Of a DNA stretch of 64,000 nt, positions 35,449-43,820 are shown piece after piece. This DNA is from an uncultured Candidatus Nemicrothrix sp. Its GTDB lineage: Bacteria; Actinomycetota; Acidimicrobiia; Acidimicrobiales; Acidimicrobilacustridaceae. Position numbers and translations under genes: made by a program. The stretch is from contig CAIPQK010000171.1 of the NCBI GenBank assembly GCA_903867185.1, forward strand, positions 1 to 64,000, read 5' to 3'. The notes under the pieces are model-generated. The model saw nothing but the letters and a program-made list of their open reading frames with translations, did not search any database and was not told the DNA's origin. How positions within the stretch are numbered: position 1 is the first letter of the stretch; each line of letters opens with the position of its first letter.

Positions 35449-36741
35449 GTGACTGCTGCTCCCAACCCCGCTTCTGCAACAGGCCCAGCCAAGAATCTGC
35501 GACCCCGCGCGCGGCTCGCCGTTACTGCCGGTCGTGTTGTTGCTTGGGCCTCGCGCAACGTCCGATTCGGGACTGGTTCCGTGATCGGCGGACGCGTGTC
35601 ATTACTTATTGACCCGAACCTTCTGTCGGAACTGACTGCATCTCGAGATGTCGTCATCGTGAGTGCAACCAACGGAAAGACAACAACCACAAAACTTCTT
35701 TCGAGCGCACTCGGAACCAGCCGACCAGTTGTGTCCAATTGGCTGGGCGCGAATATGACTCCAGGAATCGTCGCTGCTCTGGCCGCCGCCAACGCAACTG
35801 ATACCGCGGTTCTTGAAGTCGATGAACGTTGGGTCGATTCGGTGCTGCGTGCCACCAACGCAAACACAGTGGTGCTACTCAACCTCAGTCGTGATCAACT
35901 AGACCGAACACAAGAGGTACGAAAACTCGCAGAGCAGTGGCGTATTGCACTTCAAACAACTCCACCTCGTACCGTCGTCGCTAACGCCGATGATCCACTC
36001 GTGACGTGGGCGGCACTCGCCGCTCCAAACGTTGTGTGGGTTGGCACTGGTCAAGAATGGACTGCCGACGCCGCCGGTTGTCCCGCTTGCTCAGGTCGCA
36101 TCGATTTCACCGACACGGGTTGGGCCTGCTCCGGCTGCGACCTTCGGCGCCCTTCGGTCGACGTGGTGCTCACCAACGGCGTCATTGCTATGAATGGCAG
36201 AACGATGAGCGGAGAACTCGCGCTTCCTGGTCGCGTCAACCGTGTCAACGCTGCGTTCGCACTCGCCGCCGCGTCGGCGATGGGGACTGACCTCGACCAA
36301 GCATTCGATGGACTCGACGATGTTCGCGAAATTGCAGGTCGATATCGGGTGGCCCAACTTGGCGACACGCGCATCCGGCTCCTCTTGGCCAAAAATCCCG
36401 CGGGCTGGCACGAGGCGCTCGAACTCCTTGAAGGGCCATCGACACCTCTCATCATTGCCATCAATGCTCGAATCGCCGACGGTCATGACCCCTCGTGGCT
36501 ATGGGATGTTGCCTACGAGCGCATTGGTCAACGCTTTGTCGTCGCTATCGGCGAACGACGGCACGATCTGGCTGTTCGATTCCGTTACGGCAACATCAAT
36601 CACATTGTCGCCGACGATCTTGAATCAGCCATTGAATTAGTGCGTCAGTCGCCCGCCTACGACCCAACGATGCCAATCGATGTTGCATCGAACTACACCG
36701 CTTTCCAAGATCACCTTGAGCATGTAGGCGGTGTGCTGTGA
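35449..36741 (+). CDS. murT: Lipid II isoglutaminyl synthase subunit MurT
   Basis: 430 residues from GTG 35449. It is a Mur-ligase-like central domain with ATP site SATNGKTTTTKLL (residues 72-84) and a four-cysteine zinc ribbon C211-x2-C214 and C227-x2-C230, which is characteristic of MurT and absent from MurC-F. The C-terminal domain (DUF1727) follows. With GatD it amidates the D-Glu of the peptidoglycan stem to D-isoglutamine in lipid II. It overlaps gatD by four bases. Confidence 0.95.
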   Translation: MTAAPNPASATGPAKNLRPRARLAVTAGRVVAWASRNVRFGTGSVIGGRVSLLIDPNLLSELTASRDVVIVSATNGKTTTTKLLSSALGTSRPVVSNWLGANMTPGIVAALAAANATDTAVLEVDERWVDSVLRATNANTVVLLNLSRDQLDRTQEVRKLAEQWRIALQTTPPRTVVANADDPLVTWAALAAPNVVWVGTGQEWTADAAGCPACSGRIDFTDTGWACSGCDLRRPSVDVVLTNGVIAMNGRTMSGELALPGRVNRVNAAFALAAASAMGTDLDQAFDGLDDVREIAGRYRVAQLGDTRIRLLLAKNPAGWHEALELLEGPSTPLIIAINARIADGHDPSWLWDVAYERIGQRFVVAIGERRHDLAVRFRYGNINHIVADDLESAIELVRQSPAYDPTMPIDVASNYTAFQDHLEHVGGVL

Positions 36742-37544
36742 CATCACCACTCACGTCTCGACCGATCGATTCAGCGGTGCGGATTGTTTCGCTCTACCCC
36801 GACCTTCTCGGCACATACGGCGACGGAGGAAACGCTCTCGTGTTGTCTCGTCGCCTCGAATGGCGCGGAATTCCAGTCGAACACATCACGGTCGACGCGG
36901 GAGAACCAGTCCCCGATTCTGCCGATTTGTACCTTGTTGGCGGTGGCGAAGATGGGCCGCAGGTTCAAGCGACTCGAGAGCTTGAACAAAGCCAAGGCCT
37001 GCATCGTGCAGTGGGTAACGGTGCCGTCGTTCTTGCCATCTGCGCTGGGATGCAGATCCTCGGGCACAGGTTCCCTGATGCCAAGGGAACGAGTCGCCCC
37101 GGGCTGGGGCTCCTCGATTGCGAAACCATTCGCGTCGACCGACCTCGGGCCGTTGGTGAACTGCTGACAGCGAGCGCTCAACTCACGACACCCGAAGGGA
37201 TCATCGAACTCGGTCAACTCACCGGATTCGAAAATCACGCTGGTCGAACAATTCCCGGCAGTCGTTCTCAAACACTTGCTTCGGTTGACGTCGGAGAAGG
37301 TAACGGCGATGGAACCGAGGGTGTCGTAACCGGAAAAATCGTAGGCACCTATCTGCACGGCCCGGCGCTGGCTCGTAACCCGTTACTCGCCGACGCACTT
37401 CTGGGTTGGATCGTCGGTGCTTCAGCGATGACTCCACTTGATGACGTTGACGTTGCGTCATTGCGTACCGAACGGATTCACGCTGCTCGCCATCACGAAC
37501 TCGCACCTCGGCGGTCTTGGCGCGACATCCTGCGACGATCATGA
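36738..37544 (+). CDS. gatD: Lipid II isoglutaminyl synthase glutaminase subunit GatD
   Basis: 268 residues from GTG 36738. A cobyric-acid-synthase-like glutamine amidotransferase with nucleophile Cys102 in LAICAGMQILGH and His207 in GTYLHGP. The opening SLYPDLLGTYGDGGN is diagnostic of GatD. It supplies ammonia to MurT. The gene ends inside the ATG of the small membrane protein gene (ATGA overlap), which suggests a three-gene unit. Confidence 0.95.
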   Translation: MTSPLTSRPIDSAVRIVSLYPDLLGTYGDGGNALVLSRRLEWRGIPVEHITVDAGEPVPDSADLYLVGGGEDGPQVQATRELEQSQGLHRAVGNGAVVLAICAGMQILGHRFPDAKGTSRPGLGLLDCETIRVDRPRAVGELLTASAQLTTPEGIIELGQLTGFENHAGRTIPGSRSQTLASVDVGEGNGDGTEGVVTGKIVGTYLHGPALARNPLLADALLGWIVGASAMTPLDDVDVASLRTERIHAARHHELAPRRSWRDILRRS

Positions 37545-38038
37545 CCTCCGAACTCAACCGATCACGCCACACGGTAGGTTCCATCGCTCAAATTGTGCTG
37601 ATCACGCTCACACTCGCATTCTTGGTGCTCGGCGATGTTCTTGCGTTCAACCAAATAGCGACACAATCTGCGACTGATGCCATCGTGCAGTTGATCGTGT
37701 TTTCAATCGGCGGCGCAGGCTTCGTTGAGTTCATTCGACAAGCAGTTTTCGGCAGCACGATGAGGGAACGTCTTTTCGCTCTTGTCCCTGGCGCAGTGAG
37801 CGCCGCAGCGCTGATCGGATGGAAGCTGCAGTTCCCCGTTAGTTGGTCAATCATGGTCACCGCGATCGCAGCAACGGCCCTTGCCCGCGTGGTCGTGCGG
37901 AAACTCTGGCGCCCCTCGACCGAAAAGGATGGAGACACCGCGCAATTTCTTGGCCTGCTCTGCCTCGCCCAAACGATCGTGTTTGTCTACGTAGCGGTGC
38001 TCGCTGCCGCCGATGCCAGCTCCAACCTGTTCGGATAA
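37541..38038 (+). CDS. Small membrane protein coupled to gatD
   Basis: 165 residues from ATG 37541. It has five probable helices (about residues 15-38, 48-65, 75-92, 97-115 and 135-160) with a short charged loop KLWRPSTEKDGDTAQ. I recognise no family motif. Translational coupling to gatD suggests a link to peptidoglycan precursor handling, but no function can be named. Confidence 0.7.
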   Translation: MTSELNRSRHTVGSIAQIVLITLTLAFLVLGDVLAFNQIATQSATDAIVQLIVFSIGGAGFVEFIRQAVFGSTMRERLFALVPGAVSAAALIGWKLQFPVSWSIMVTAIAATALARVVVRKLWRPSTEKDGDTAQFLGLLCLAQTIVFVYVAVLAAADASSNLFG

Positions 38039-38117
38039 TCCACGACGCAGAGAACTCAGGCCGTTGAATCTGCGCCCGAACAAGCACAGCCCATCGCCGA
38101 AACCGTAATGTGTCCGC

Positions 38118-38600
38118 ATGACAATCAACGTTGGAGACACAATCCCCGCCATCGATCTGTTCATCATGGGCGCGGCCGGACCCGAAAAGGTCAACACCGC
38201 CGATGTGCTCGGATCAGGCAAAGTCGTACTCTTCGCTGTTCCCGGAGCATTTACGCCGGGCTGCTCGAAAGTTCATCTTCCTGGTTTCGTCCAGCAAGCG
38301 AATGAACTCACCGGCAAAGGCGTCGATCGCATCGCTTGCATCTCCGTCAATGACGCGTTCGTCATGGGCGCTTGGGGTGACGACCAGCAGGTCGGCGAAT
38401 CGATCACAATGCTGGCCGACGGCAATGGCGAATTCACCCAGGCCATGGGCTTAGTCATGGACGGAACCGGTTTTGGTCTTGGCGTACGATCAAAGCGCTA
38501 TGCCGCCATCATCGAAAACGGCGTTGTCACCAATCTCGATGTCGATGAAAACGGTGGCGTCGAAGTCAGTTCGTGCTCAGCGGTGATCGGGCGACTGTAA
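38118..38600 (+). CDS. Peroxiredoxin, Prx5/redoxin type
   Basis: 160 residues. The peroxidatic site is VPGAFTPGCS with Cys49, followed by KVHLPGFV and later the ISVNDAFVMGAW segment, all typical of the Prx5 family. A late cysteine in SSCSAVIG is a possible resolving residue. It reduces peroxides with glutaredoxin, mycoredoxin or another thiol donor. It is the last gene before a strong bidirectional hairpin. Confidence 0.92.
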   Translation: MTINVGDTIPAIDLFIMGAAGPEKVNTADVLGSGKVVLFAVPGAFTPGCSKVHLPGFVQQANELTGKGVDRIACISVNDAFVMGAWGDDQQVGESITMLADGNGEFTQAMGLVMDGTGFGLGVRSKRYAAIIENGVVTNLDVDENGGVEVSSCSAVIGRL

Positions 38601-38634
38601 GACCGCTTACGTCGCTGACTGAAACATTCTCTGC

Positions 38635-38665
38635 AATCGGGTCTGGGACACACCCAGACCCGATT
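38635..38665. terminator. Bidirectional intrinsic terminator-like hairpin
   Basis: A perfect 13-bp inverted repeat, AATCGGGTCTGGG and CCCAGACCCGATT, with the five-base loop ACACA. It lies between the convergent peroxiredoxin and flavoenzyme genes, 34 bases after one stop and 11 before the other. A short T-run follows on the plus side. Confidence 0.85.
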
Positions 38666-38676
38666 TGCGTTCAAGT

Positions 38677-40782
38677 TCAGATCGAACGCGCAGCAAGATA
38701 GCCAGTTCGAACCGCACCTTCGATGTAACCCACACTTGCGGCATCGCCCACGACGCGAACATCGAAACCATCGGCACGAAGTTGTTCCGCAATCGATTCA
38801 TCGGCATGCACGCCACTGGCGATGACAACAGCGTCGGAACGAACCGTATGAGTCTCTTCTCCGACAAGGTAGGAAACACCGCTCTCGGTGACTCCAGTGA
38901 GTTGCGCTCCGGTAATGAATGAAACTCCGTGATTGCGTGCCTCGAACAAGGCGCGAGCTCGGCGAGGGTGCGCCATTTCCACACCCAATTTGTCGCCTTC
39001 TTCGAGCACAGTGACGCTTCGGCCGCGCTCGGCGAGGTATTCGGCCAATTCGACTCCGACCAGTCCCCCGCCGACAACAACGACTCGCTTGCCGATCGGC
39101 ATCCATCGCTTCGACATTGATCGAACACGATCCATGCTCGACATGAACCCAAGCGATCGACCAGCCGACACCATCAGACGTCGATGAATGGGCAGCCGAG
39201 AAGCCGCTGCTGAGTCATCGCCCGTGAGGAGTCCTCGCAGATCGTCTCCGGAAAACACATGGGGAAGGCCAGCACCTGGAATTTCCGGACGTTCTCTGCG
39301 CGCCCCTGTCGCAACCACGACAACGTCGGCGTGCAATTCCCGGAGCAATCCGGCAGTGACGGGAGTCGAGGTGCGAACGTCGACATCGAGAAGTGAGATT
39401 TCGGTGCTCAAGTAGCGAACAAGTTCAGCGTTCATGGGAGTGGTCAGCGACGAGAACCGAGCCGTGCCTCCGAGATGGGGCGATTTTTCCAACAGCGTGA
39501 CGGAATGACCGCGAACTGCAGCGACACGAGCAGCTTCCATTCCTGCTGGGCCACCACCAACGACCACAACCTTGCGGCGTTCAGTTGCCGGACGAAGTGG
39601 GCCTTCGTCGTAGTGCCCGAGTTCAGCATTTACGGCGCAGATGGGCGCACCGTCCCAGAAATTCTGGGCCACACAAACGAAACAGTTAATGCAGGTGCGA
39701 ACCCGTTCAGGTTTTCCCGATAACAACTTCGCCGGAAGATCAGGATCGGCTAACAGTTGTCGACCCATCGAAACAAAATCGCAATCGCCGTTCTTCAGAT
39801 GAGTTTCTGCCGCGTCGGGGAAGATGCGACCTACTGCGATCACGGGAACCGATACTGCCCGCTTAACGACCGCAGCCAGCCCTAGGTACTGATCGGGCTG
39901 CCATGGAAGCGGACCATTTGTAAACCCAACACCCATTGAATTGGGCCCAGACGCCGTTACGTGTATTGCATCGGCTCCTGCCGATTCCGCGAGCACCGCG
40001 TATTCAGCAGAAAGTTCCGGGGTGATTCCACCTTCAACATATTCACGCCCATCAAGTCGCACGATGATTCCAAAATCGGAACCGCAACGTTTGCGAATTG
40101 CGGTAACGACTTGGACGAGCAAACGGGCACGGTTTTCGACCGAGCCTCCGTATTCATCGTCACGAAGATTGTAATGCGGAGACAGGAACGTCGAAATCAG
40201 ATACCCATGCGCGGCATGAACTTCGATGCCATCGAGCCCGGCCTTCTGCACGCGCTCGGCTGCATCAGCAAACTGATCGACAACCCAAGCGAGATCCTCA
40301 GTGCTGGCCGCTCGCTGTTGAGCCCGCTTCCCCCCGGTAAGCCCCGCCATCTTCATCAACTCATCCATCGTGACGGAACTGAGATCGTTCTCGTCGACTG
40401 GCAACGGGACCGACGGAACAAGTTGCTCACGATCCTGCATCGCGTCAACGCCGGCGGTTTTGCCGTGATGACACATTTGCACGAACATTTTCGAGCCATG
40501 GCGATGCGCCACTTCAGCCAACCGCTGTAGTCCAGGAATGAATCGATCATCGGAGAGTGCGGGCTGGTGGAGCGAGGTTGCGCCAATGGGCCAGGCCACT
40601 GCCGAAGTTTCAAGTATGAGGAGCCCTACTCCCCCGCGGGCTCGCGCCTCATAATGCGCGACGTTGAGTTCGGTGATCTCCCCGTCCTCGCAACTGTTTT
40701 GGTCCATGGCGGGCAAGACGATGCGGTTGCGAGTTTCAACCGAACCGATGCGACCCTGCGTGAGAAGTGTGGGATGCGGCAC
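38677..40782 (-). CDS. OYE-type NADH:flavin oxidoreductase with FAD and Fe-S (2,4-dienoyl-CoA reductase-like)
   Basis: 701 residues from GTG 40782. The N-terminal TIM barrel (1-340) is Old Yellow Enzyme-like, with NRIVLPAMDQ, VHAAHGYLISTFLSP and VENRARLL. Next comes an Fe-S segment with cysteines spaced C-x2-C-x2-C-x11-C. A C-terminal FAD/NAD(P) module has two dinucleotide folds, VVVGGGPAGMEAARVA and VVVGGGLVGVELAEYL. This is the architecture of FadH and trimethylamine dehydrogenase relatives, which reduce conjugated enoyl-CoA or dealkylate amines. The Fe-S spacing is one residue shorter than the FadH form. No neighbouring electron-transfer flavoprotein is seen. Confidence 0.9.
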   Translation of the reverse strand: MPHPTLLTQGRIGSVETRNRIVLPAMDQNSCEDGEITELNVAHYEARARGGVGLLILETSAVAWPIGATSLHQPALSDDRFIPGLQRLAEVAHRHGSKMFVQMCHHGKTAGVDAMQDREQLVPSVPLPVDENDLSSVTMDELMKMAGLTGGKRAQQRAASTEDLAWVVDQFADAAERVQKAGLDGIEVHAAHGYLISTFLSPHYNLRDDEYGGSVENRARLLVQVVTAIRKRCGSDFGIIVRLDGREYVEGGITPELSAEYAVLAESAGADAIHVTASGPNSMGVGFTNGPLPWQPDQYLGLAAVVKRAVSVPVIAVGRIFPDAAETHLKNGDCDFVSMGRQLLADPDLPAKLLSGKPERVRTCINCFVCVAQNFWDGAPICAVNAELGHYDEGPLRPATERRKVVVVGGGPAGMEAARVAAVRGHSVTLLEKSPHLGGTARFSSLTTPMNAELVRYLSTEISLLDVDVRTSTPVTAGLLRELHADVVVVATGARRERPEIPGAGLPHVFSGDDLRGLLTGDDSAAASRLPIHRRLMVSAGRSLGFMSSMDRVRSMSKRWMPIGKRVVVVGGGLVGVELAEYLAERGRSVTVLEEGDKLGVEMAHPRRARALFEARNHGVSFITGAQLTGVTESGVSYLVGEETHTVRSDAVVIASGVHADESIAEQLRADGFDVRVVGDAASVGYIEGAVRTGYLAARSI

Positions 40783-40826
40783 GCCGAGATCCTACGGCCC
40801 AATCCTTCGGCAAGCCTCGAGACGCG

Positions 40827-40854
40827 CCGGTGCCCCGCCGAAGCGGGGCACCGG
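40827..40854 (-). terminator. Hairpin with TTCG loop after the SHOCT gene
   Basis: On the minus strand a perfect 12-bp stem, CCGGTGCCCCGC paired with GCGGGGCACCGG, closes on a TTCG tetraloop. It starts 38 bases after the SHOCT protein stop and precedes the flavoenzyme start. There is no T-run, so it could also act as an attenuator or RNA stabiliser. Confidence 0.7.
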
Positions 40855-40891
40855 AACAACACAATGGCAACACCTAGGTGCTGCGGGGAAT

Positions 40892-41287
40892 TCAGCTAAC
40901 GACCTTGGACTTCAGCTTGTCGAATTCGGCCTGATCGATAACGCCACGATCCTTAAGGTCGGCGAGACGATGAAGCTCGTCGGCCGGCGTGGTGCCTGCT
41001 GCGTTGCGGATGTAGTTCTGCATCGCTGCATCTTGCGCCTTCGCAGCTTCGATCTCATGCTCGTGCATCTTGCCGCCACGAACGATGAGGTAGGCGAGAA
41101 TGCCGAAAAGGTTGAAGGCGATGATCGCAACAACCCACACAGCCTTGTGGAGCCCACCCATGTCACGGCTGCGGAAGATGTCAATGAAGACACTGATCGC
41201 TAACCAGATCCAGATGAAGAAACAGGTGAAGTACAGCATGGCCCAAAGAACCTCGCCGAGACCCCAATTCGTGCTCGCTGCAAACAT
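40892..41287 (-). CDS. PLDc_N and SHOCT domain small membrane protein
   Basis: 131 residues from ATG 41287, with a perfect AGGAGG. Two helices (about 10-35 and 46-68) carry the PLDc_N-like FFIWIWLAISVFIDIFRSRDMGGLHKAVW pattern. A charged helix follows, and a C-terminal SHOCT motif (ADELHRLADLKDRGVIDQAEFDKLKSKV) that is typically an oligomerisation or interaction element. Function unknown. It is the upstream neighbour of the OYE gene, separated from it by the TTCG hairpin. Confidence 0.85.
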   Translation of the reverse strand: MFAASTNWGLGEVLWAMLYFTCFFIWIWLAISVFIDIFRSRDMGGLHKAVWVVAIIAFNLFGILAYLIVRGGKMHEHEIEAAKAQDAAMQNYIRNAAGTTPADELHRLADLKDRGVIDQAEFDKLKSKVVS

Positions 41288-41325
41288 TTCTTGCCTCCTG
41301 TGTGCCACGAGTGACACGTCGATCC

Positions 41326-41346
41326 TCGCGGGACGAACTCCCGCGA
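41326..41346 (-). terminator. Hairpin between the carboxyltransferase and SHOCT genes
   Basis: An 8-bp perfect stem, TCGCGGGA and TCCCGCGA, with a five-base loop in the 120-base gap. It follows the carboxyltransferase stop on the minus strand. No strong T-run is seen. Confidence 0.5.
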
Positions 41347-41407
41347 CCGGCAAAGACTACAGAGTGCTGGATCAAAGATGACGCATCTCTGACAGCAACT
41401 TCTTGGT

Positions 41408-42931
41408 TCAGGGCGTTATCGCAGTCCGAGAAACCGGCTCCGGAGTTGCTTGGCGGCGATAGATGGCCCGCTGCAACGCATCAAGCAAAACATCGCGGGT
41501 CTCTCGGGGATCGATGAGTTCATCAAACCCGAGGTTCTCGGCTGACCGATATGAGGCCTGCAACTCGGCGTCTCGCAACATCGCCGCTTCATCTGCGTCG
41601 GCGTTTGTCGCTCGACTCATTGCGTTCGCGCCCATCGCTCCCATCGTCGCTCCCGGGTAGGCAAACGTTGCCGACTGATGATCAAAACCAACAAGGGACA
41701 TCACCATCGATCCGAATCCGTAGGCCTTGCGCAACGTGAGATGCAGCTTCGGACTCGATGCCTGGGTTTGCGCCGCGAACATTCGCGCGCCGGAGCGCAG
41801 AACTCCATCGCGTTCTGATGCGCTTCCCGGCAACATCCCTGGGTTGTCAGCGAGGAAGACCAACGGGAGGTGAAACGAATCGGCAACCATGATGAAATGC
41901 GCGGCCTTATCGGCAGCGGCCGCATCAATTGAACCTGCCATCACGGTCGGCTGGTTCGCGATCACTGCAACGGATTCACCACCGAGACGAGCGAGCCCGC
42001 AGATCATCGACTGACCAAAGCTCGGTTGCACTTCAAACCAAGACCCATCGTCAACCACCACATCGAGCACTGCACGCATGTCATAGGCCCGACGCGAATC
42101 ACTCGGGATGATCGAAAGCAGTTCGTCGGTCGGTCGGAATCCTTGGTCAACGCTCTGTTCGGCGGGGAGATGCGGCGCAAAACTCCACGCGCTCGATGGA
42201 AAGAACGACAGATAGACGCGCAACATATCGAGAGCGGTCTGATCGTCGGGCGCAACGTTGTGAATGAGTCCGCTTGGAACAGCAACAGAAGGTCCGCCAA
42301 GATCCTCCTTGGTTATGTCTTCACCAAGTGATTCACGAACAACAGGCGGCCCAGCGGTGAACACTGCTGCGTCTTGCGTCATCACGCTGAAATCAGACAT
42401 CGGGACGATCAGCGCGCCATGCCCCGCTGATGGCCCCATGACAGCACTTAAGACGGGGATCTTGCCGGAACACTGCGCTTGAATAAGCAGATCAGTCGGC
42501 GCTCGTCCGCCGCCCCCTCCGCCGCGATGTCCGGCACCTTCAAGCAACATGATGAGCGGGATACGTTCGGCCAACGCGAGTTCTGCAAGCCGGTATCGCT
42601 TCGACGAACTGCCGGGTCCGATCGAACCCGCCAGCACCGTGAAGTCCTCAGCGCCGATCATCACTGGTCGACCGTCTATGCGGCCAGCGCCAGCAACGAT
42701 GCCATCGCCCGGAACCTCGCCTACCAGCGTTCCAAGCTCTCGGAAGGTTCCCGGATCAAGGAGGTACTCGACGCGCGCACGAGCATCGAGTTGGCCTTTT
42801 GCGTGTTTCTTCGCGAGGCGTTCTTCGCCACCCATCGCTCGCGCCGTAGCGCGGCGTTGCGCGAGATCATCAAGGGCCGGGCCCCACCCACCGGGAAGTT
42901 CAGATGGATTCGATTCGACACTCTCGCTCAC
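41408..42931 (-). CDS. Acyl-CoA carboxylase beta (carboxyltransferase) subunit
   Basis: 507 residues from GTG 42931, with AGGAG upstream. The carboxyltransferase fold is shown by KHAKGQLDARARVEYLLDPGTF near the start, GAGHRGGGGGG and MGPSAGHGALIVPMSDF (the first oxyanion region), and FLADNPGMLPGSASERDGVLR (the second). It transfers CO2 from carboxybiotin to an acyl-CoA such as acetyl-, propionyl- or methylcrotonyl-CoA. The biotinylated subunit is not in the window. Biotin itself comes from the bio operon near 21789-24915. The SDR gene lies just upstream on the same strand. Confidence 0.92.
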   Translation of the reverse strand: MSESVESNPSELPGGWGPALDDLAQRRATARAMGGEERLAKKHAKGQLDARARVEYLLDPGTFRELGTLVGEVPGDGIVAGAGRIDGRPVMIGAEDFTVLAGSIGPGSSSKRYRLAELALAERIPLIMLLEGAGHRGGGGGGRAPTDLLIQAQCSGKIPVLSAVMGPSAGHGALIVPMSDFSVMTQDAAVFTAGPPVVRESLGEDITKEDLGGPSVAVPSGLIHNVAPDDQTALDMLRVYLSFFPSSAWSFAPHLPAEQSVDQGFRPTDELLSIIPSDSRRAYDMRAVLDVVVDDGSWFEVQPSFGQSMICGLARLGGESVAVIANQPTVMAGSIDAAAADKAAHFIMVADSFHLPLVFLADNPGMLPGSASERDGVLRSGARMFAAQTQASSPKLHLTLRKAYGFGSMVMSLVGFDHQSATFAYPGATMGAMGANAMSRATNADADEAAMLRDAELQASYRSAENLGFDELIDPRETRDVLLDALQRAIYRRQATPEPVSRTAITP

Positions 42932-42953
42932 GGATTCTCCTGCTGCAGTTCGA

Positions 42954-43736
42954 TCAGGGCCGGGGTGGACGCATGTCCGGCATAGCCCGAAGCGTATGGC
43001 CCCCGTCGACCGTGAGATGTTGACCGGTCACCCAGCTCGATTCGGGACCAGCAAAATACCGAATGGCATGGGCAATATCGTCGGCTTCACCACCGCGATC
43101 AATCGCCTGTTGCTCAAGGAACCGGGACAGAAGTTCGGGGCTTTCAAACATTCGAGCCGTTGACTCGGTACGCGTCAGGCCGGGTCGGACCGAGTTCACG
43201 CGGATATTGCGCTCTCCGAGTTCGTCGGCGGCGACGTCGACCAGCGCATCGACAGCAGCCTTTCCAGCGCGATATGACGCAAGTCCTCGAGTGGAAAACA
43301 CGGCCGCCGTCGAAGAAACCGCGACAAAGGATCCGCCATTGGTCATCATCGGAGCGGCGTAGTGCAACAACATGTACACGGGACGCACGTTCTTATCGAC
43401 CTCGGCACTAAACGCATCGCATTCGTAGTCGAGAACGTTCATTGGCGTTCCCCCACCCGGCACCGTTACTGCGATATCAAGTCGCGCGCCTTCACTGGCC
43501 ACGTCAACAGCATGGGCAATGTCTTCTTCGACCATCGTGTCGCATGCGACCCATGCAACCGATAATCCCTCCGCCGCGAACATCGCGACCGCTGAAGCCA
43601 TTCGCTCTTCGCCTCGAGCAGCAATCGTGACTCGGCAACCATCAGCAGCGAGTAGCCGCGTCGTAGCCAGGCCAATTCCACTACTGCCGCCCACTACGAC
43701 TGCGCGAGTCCCCGCAAGAGTTGATCCTGTCGCCAT
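42954..43736 (-). CDS. Short-chain dehydrogenase/reductase
   Basis: 260 residues. The Rossmann motif is GGSSGIGLA near residue 16. The catalytic Ser is in VAVSSTAAVF, and Tyr and Lys are in SYRAGKAAVD, all intact. SVRPGLTRTESTARMF and WVTGQHLTVDGGHTL are regular SDR features. It probably oxidises or reduces a hydroxyl of an acyl-CoA, steroid or similar compound; the substrate is unknown. It lies 22 bases upstream of the carboxyltransferase gene, so the two are likely co-transcribed. Confidence 0.9.
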   Translation of the reverse strand: MATGSTLAGTRAVVVGGSSGIGLATTRLLAADGCRVTIAARGEERMASAVAMFAAEGLSVAWVACDTMVEEDIAHAVDVASEGARLDIAVTVPGGGTPMNVLDYECDAFSAEVDKNVRPVYMLLHYAAPMMTNGGSFVAVSSTAAVFSTRGLASYRAGKAAVDALVDVAADELGERNIRVNSVRPGLTRTESTARMFESPELLSRFLEQQAIDRGGEADDIAHAIRYFAGPESSWVTGQHLTVDGGHTLRAMPDMRPPRP

Positions 43737-43820
43737 GCGTCGTTTCTAGCAGTCTCATCATGACTGCGGCGGTGCCACCGAAGCCGACCGACTACCGTTC
43801 CACCGATACCGGGGGGCCAC

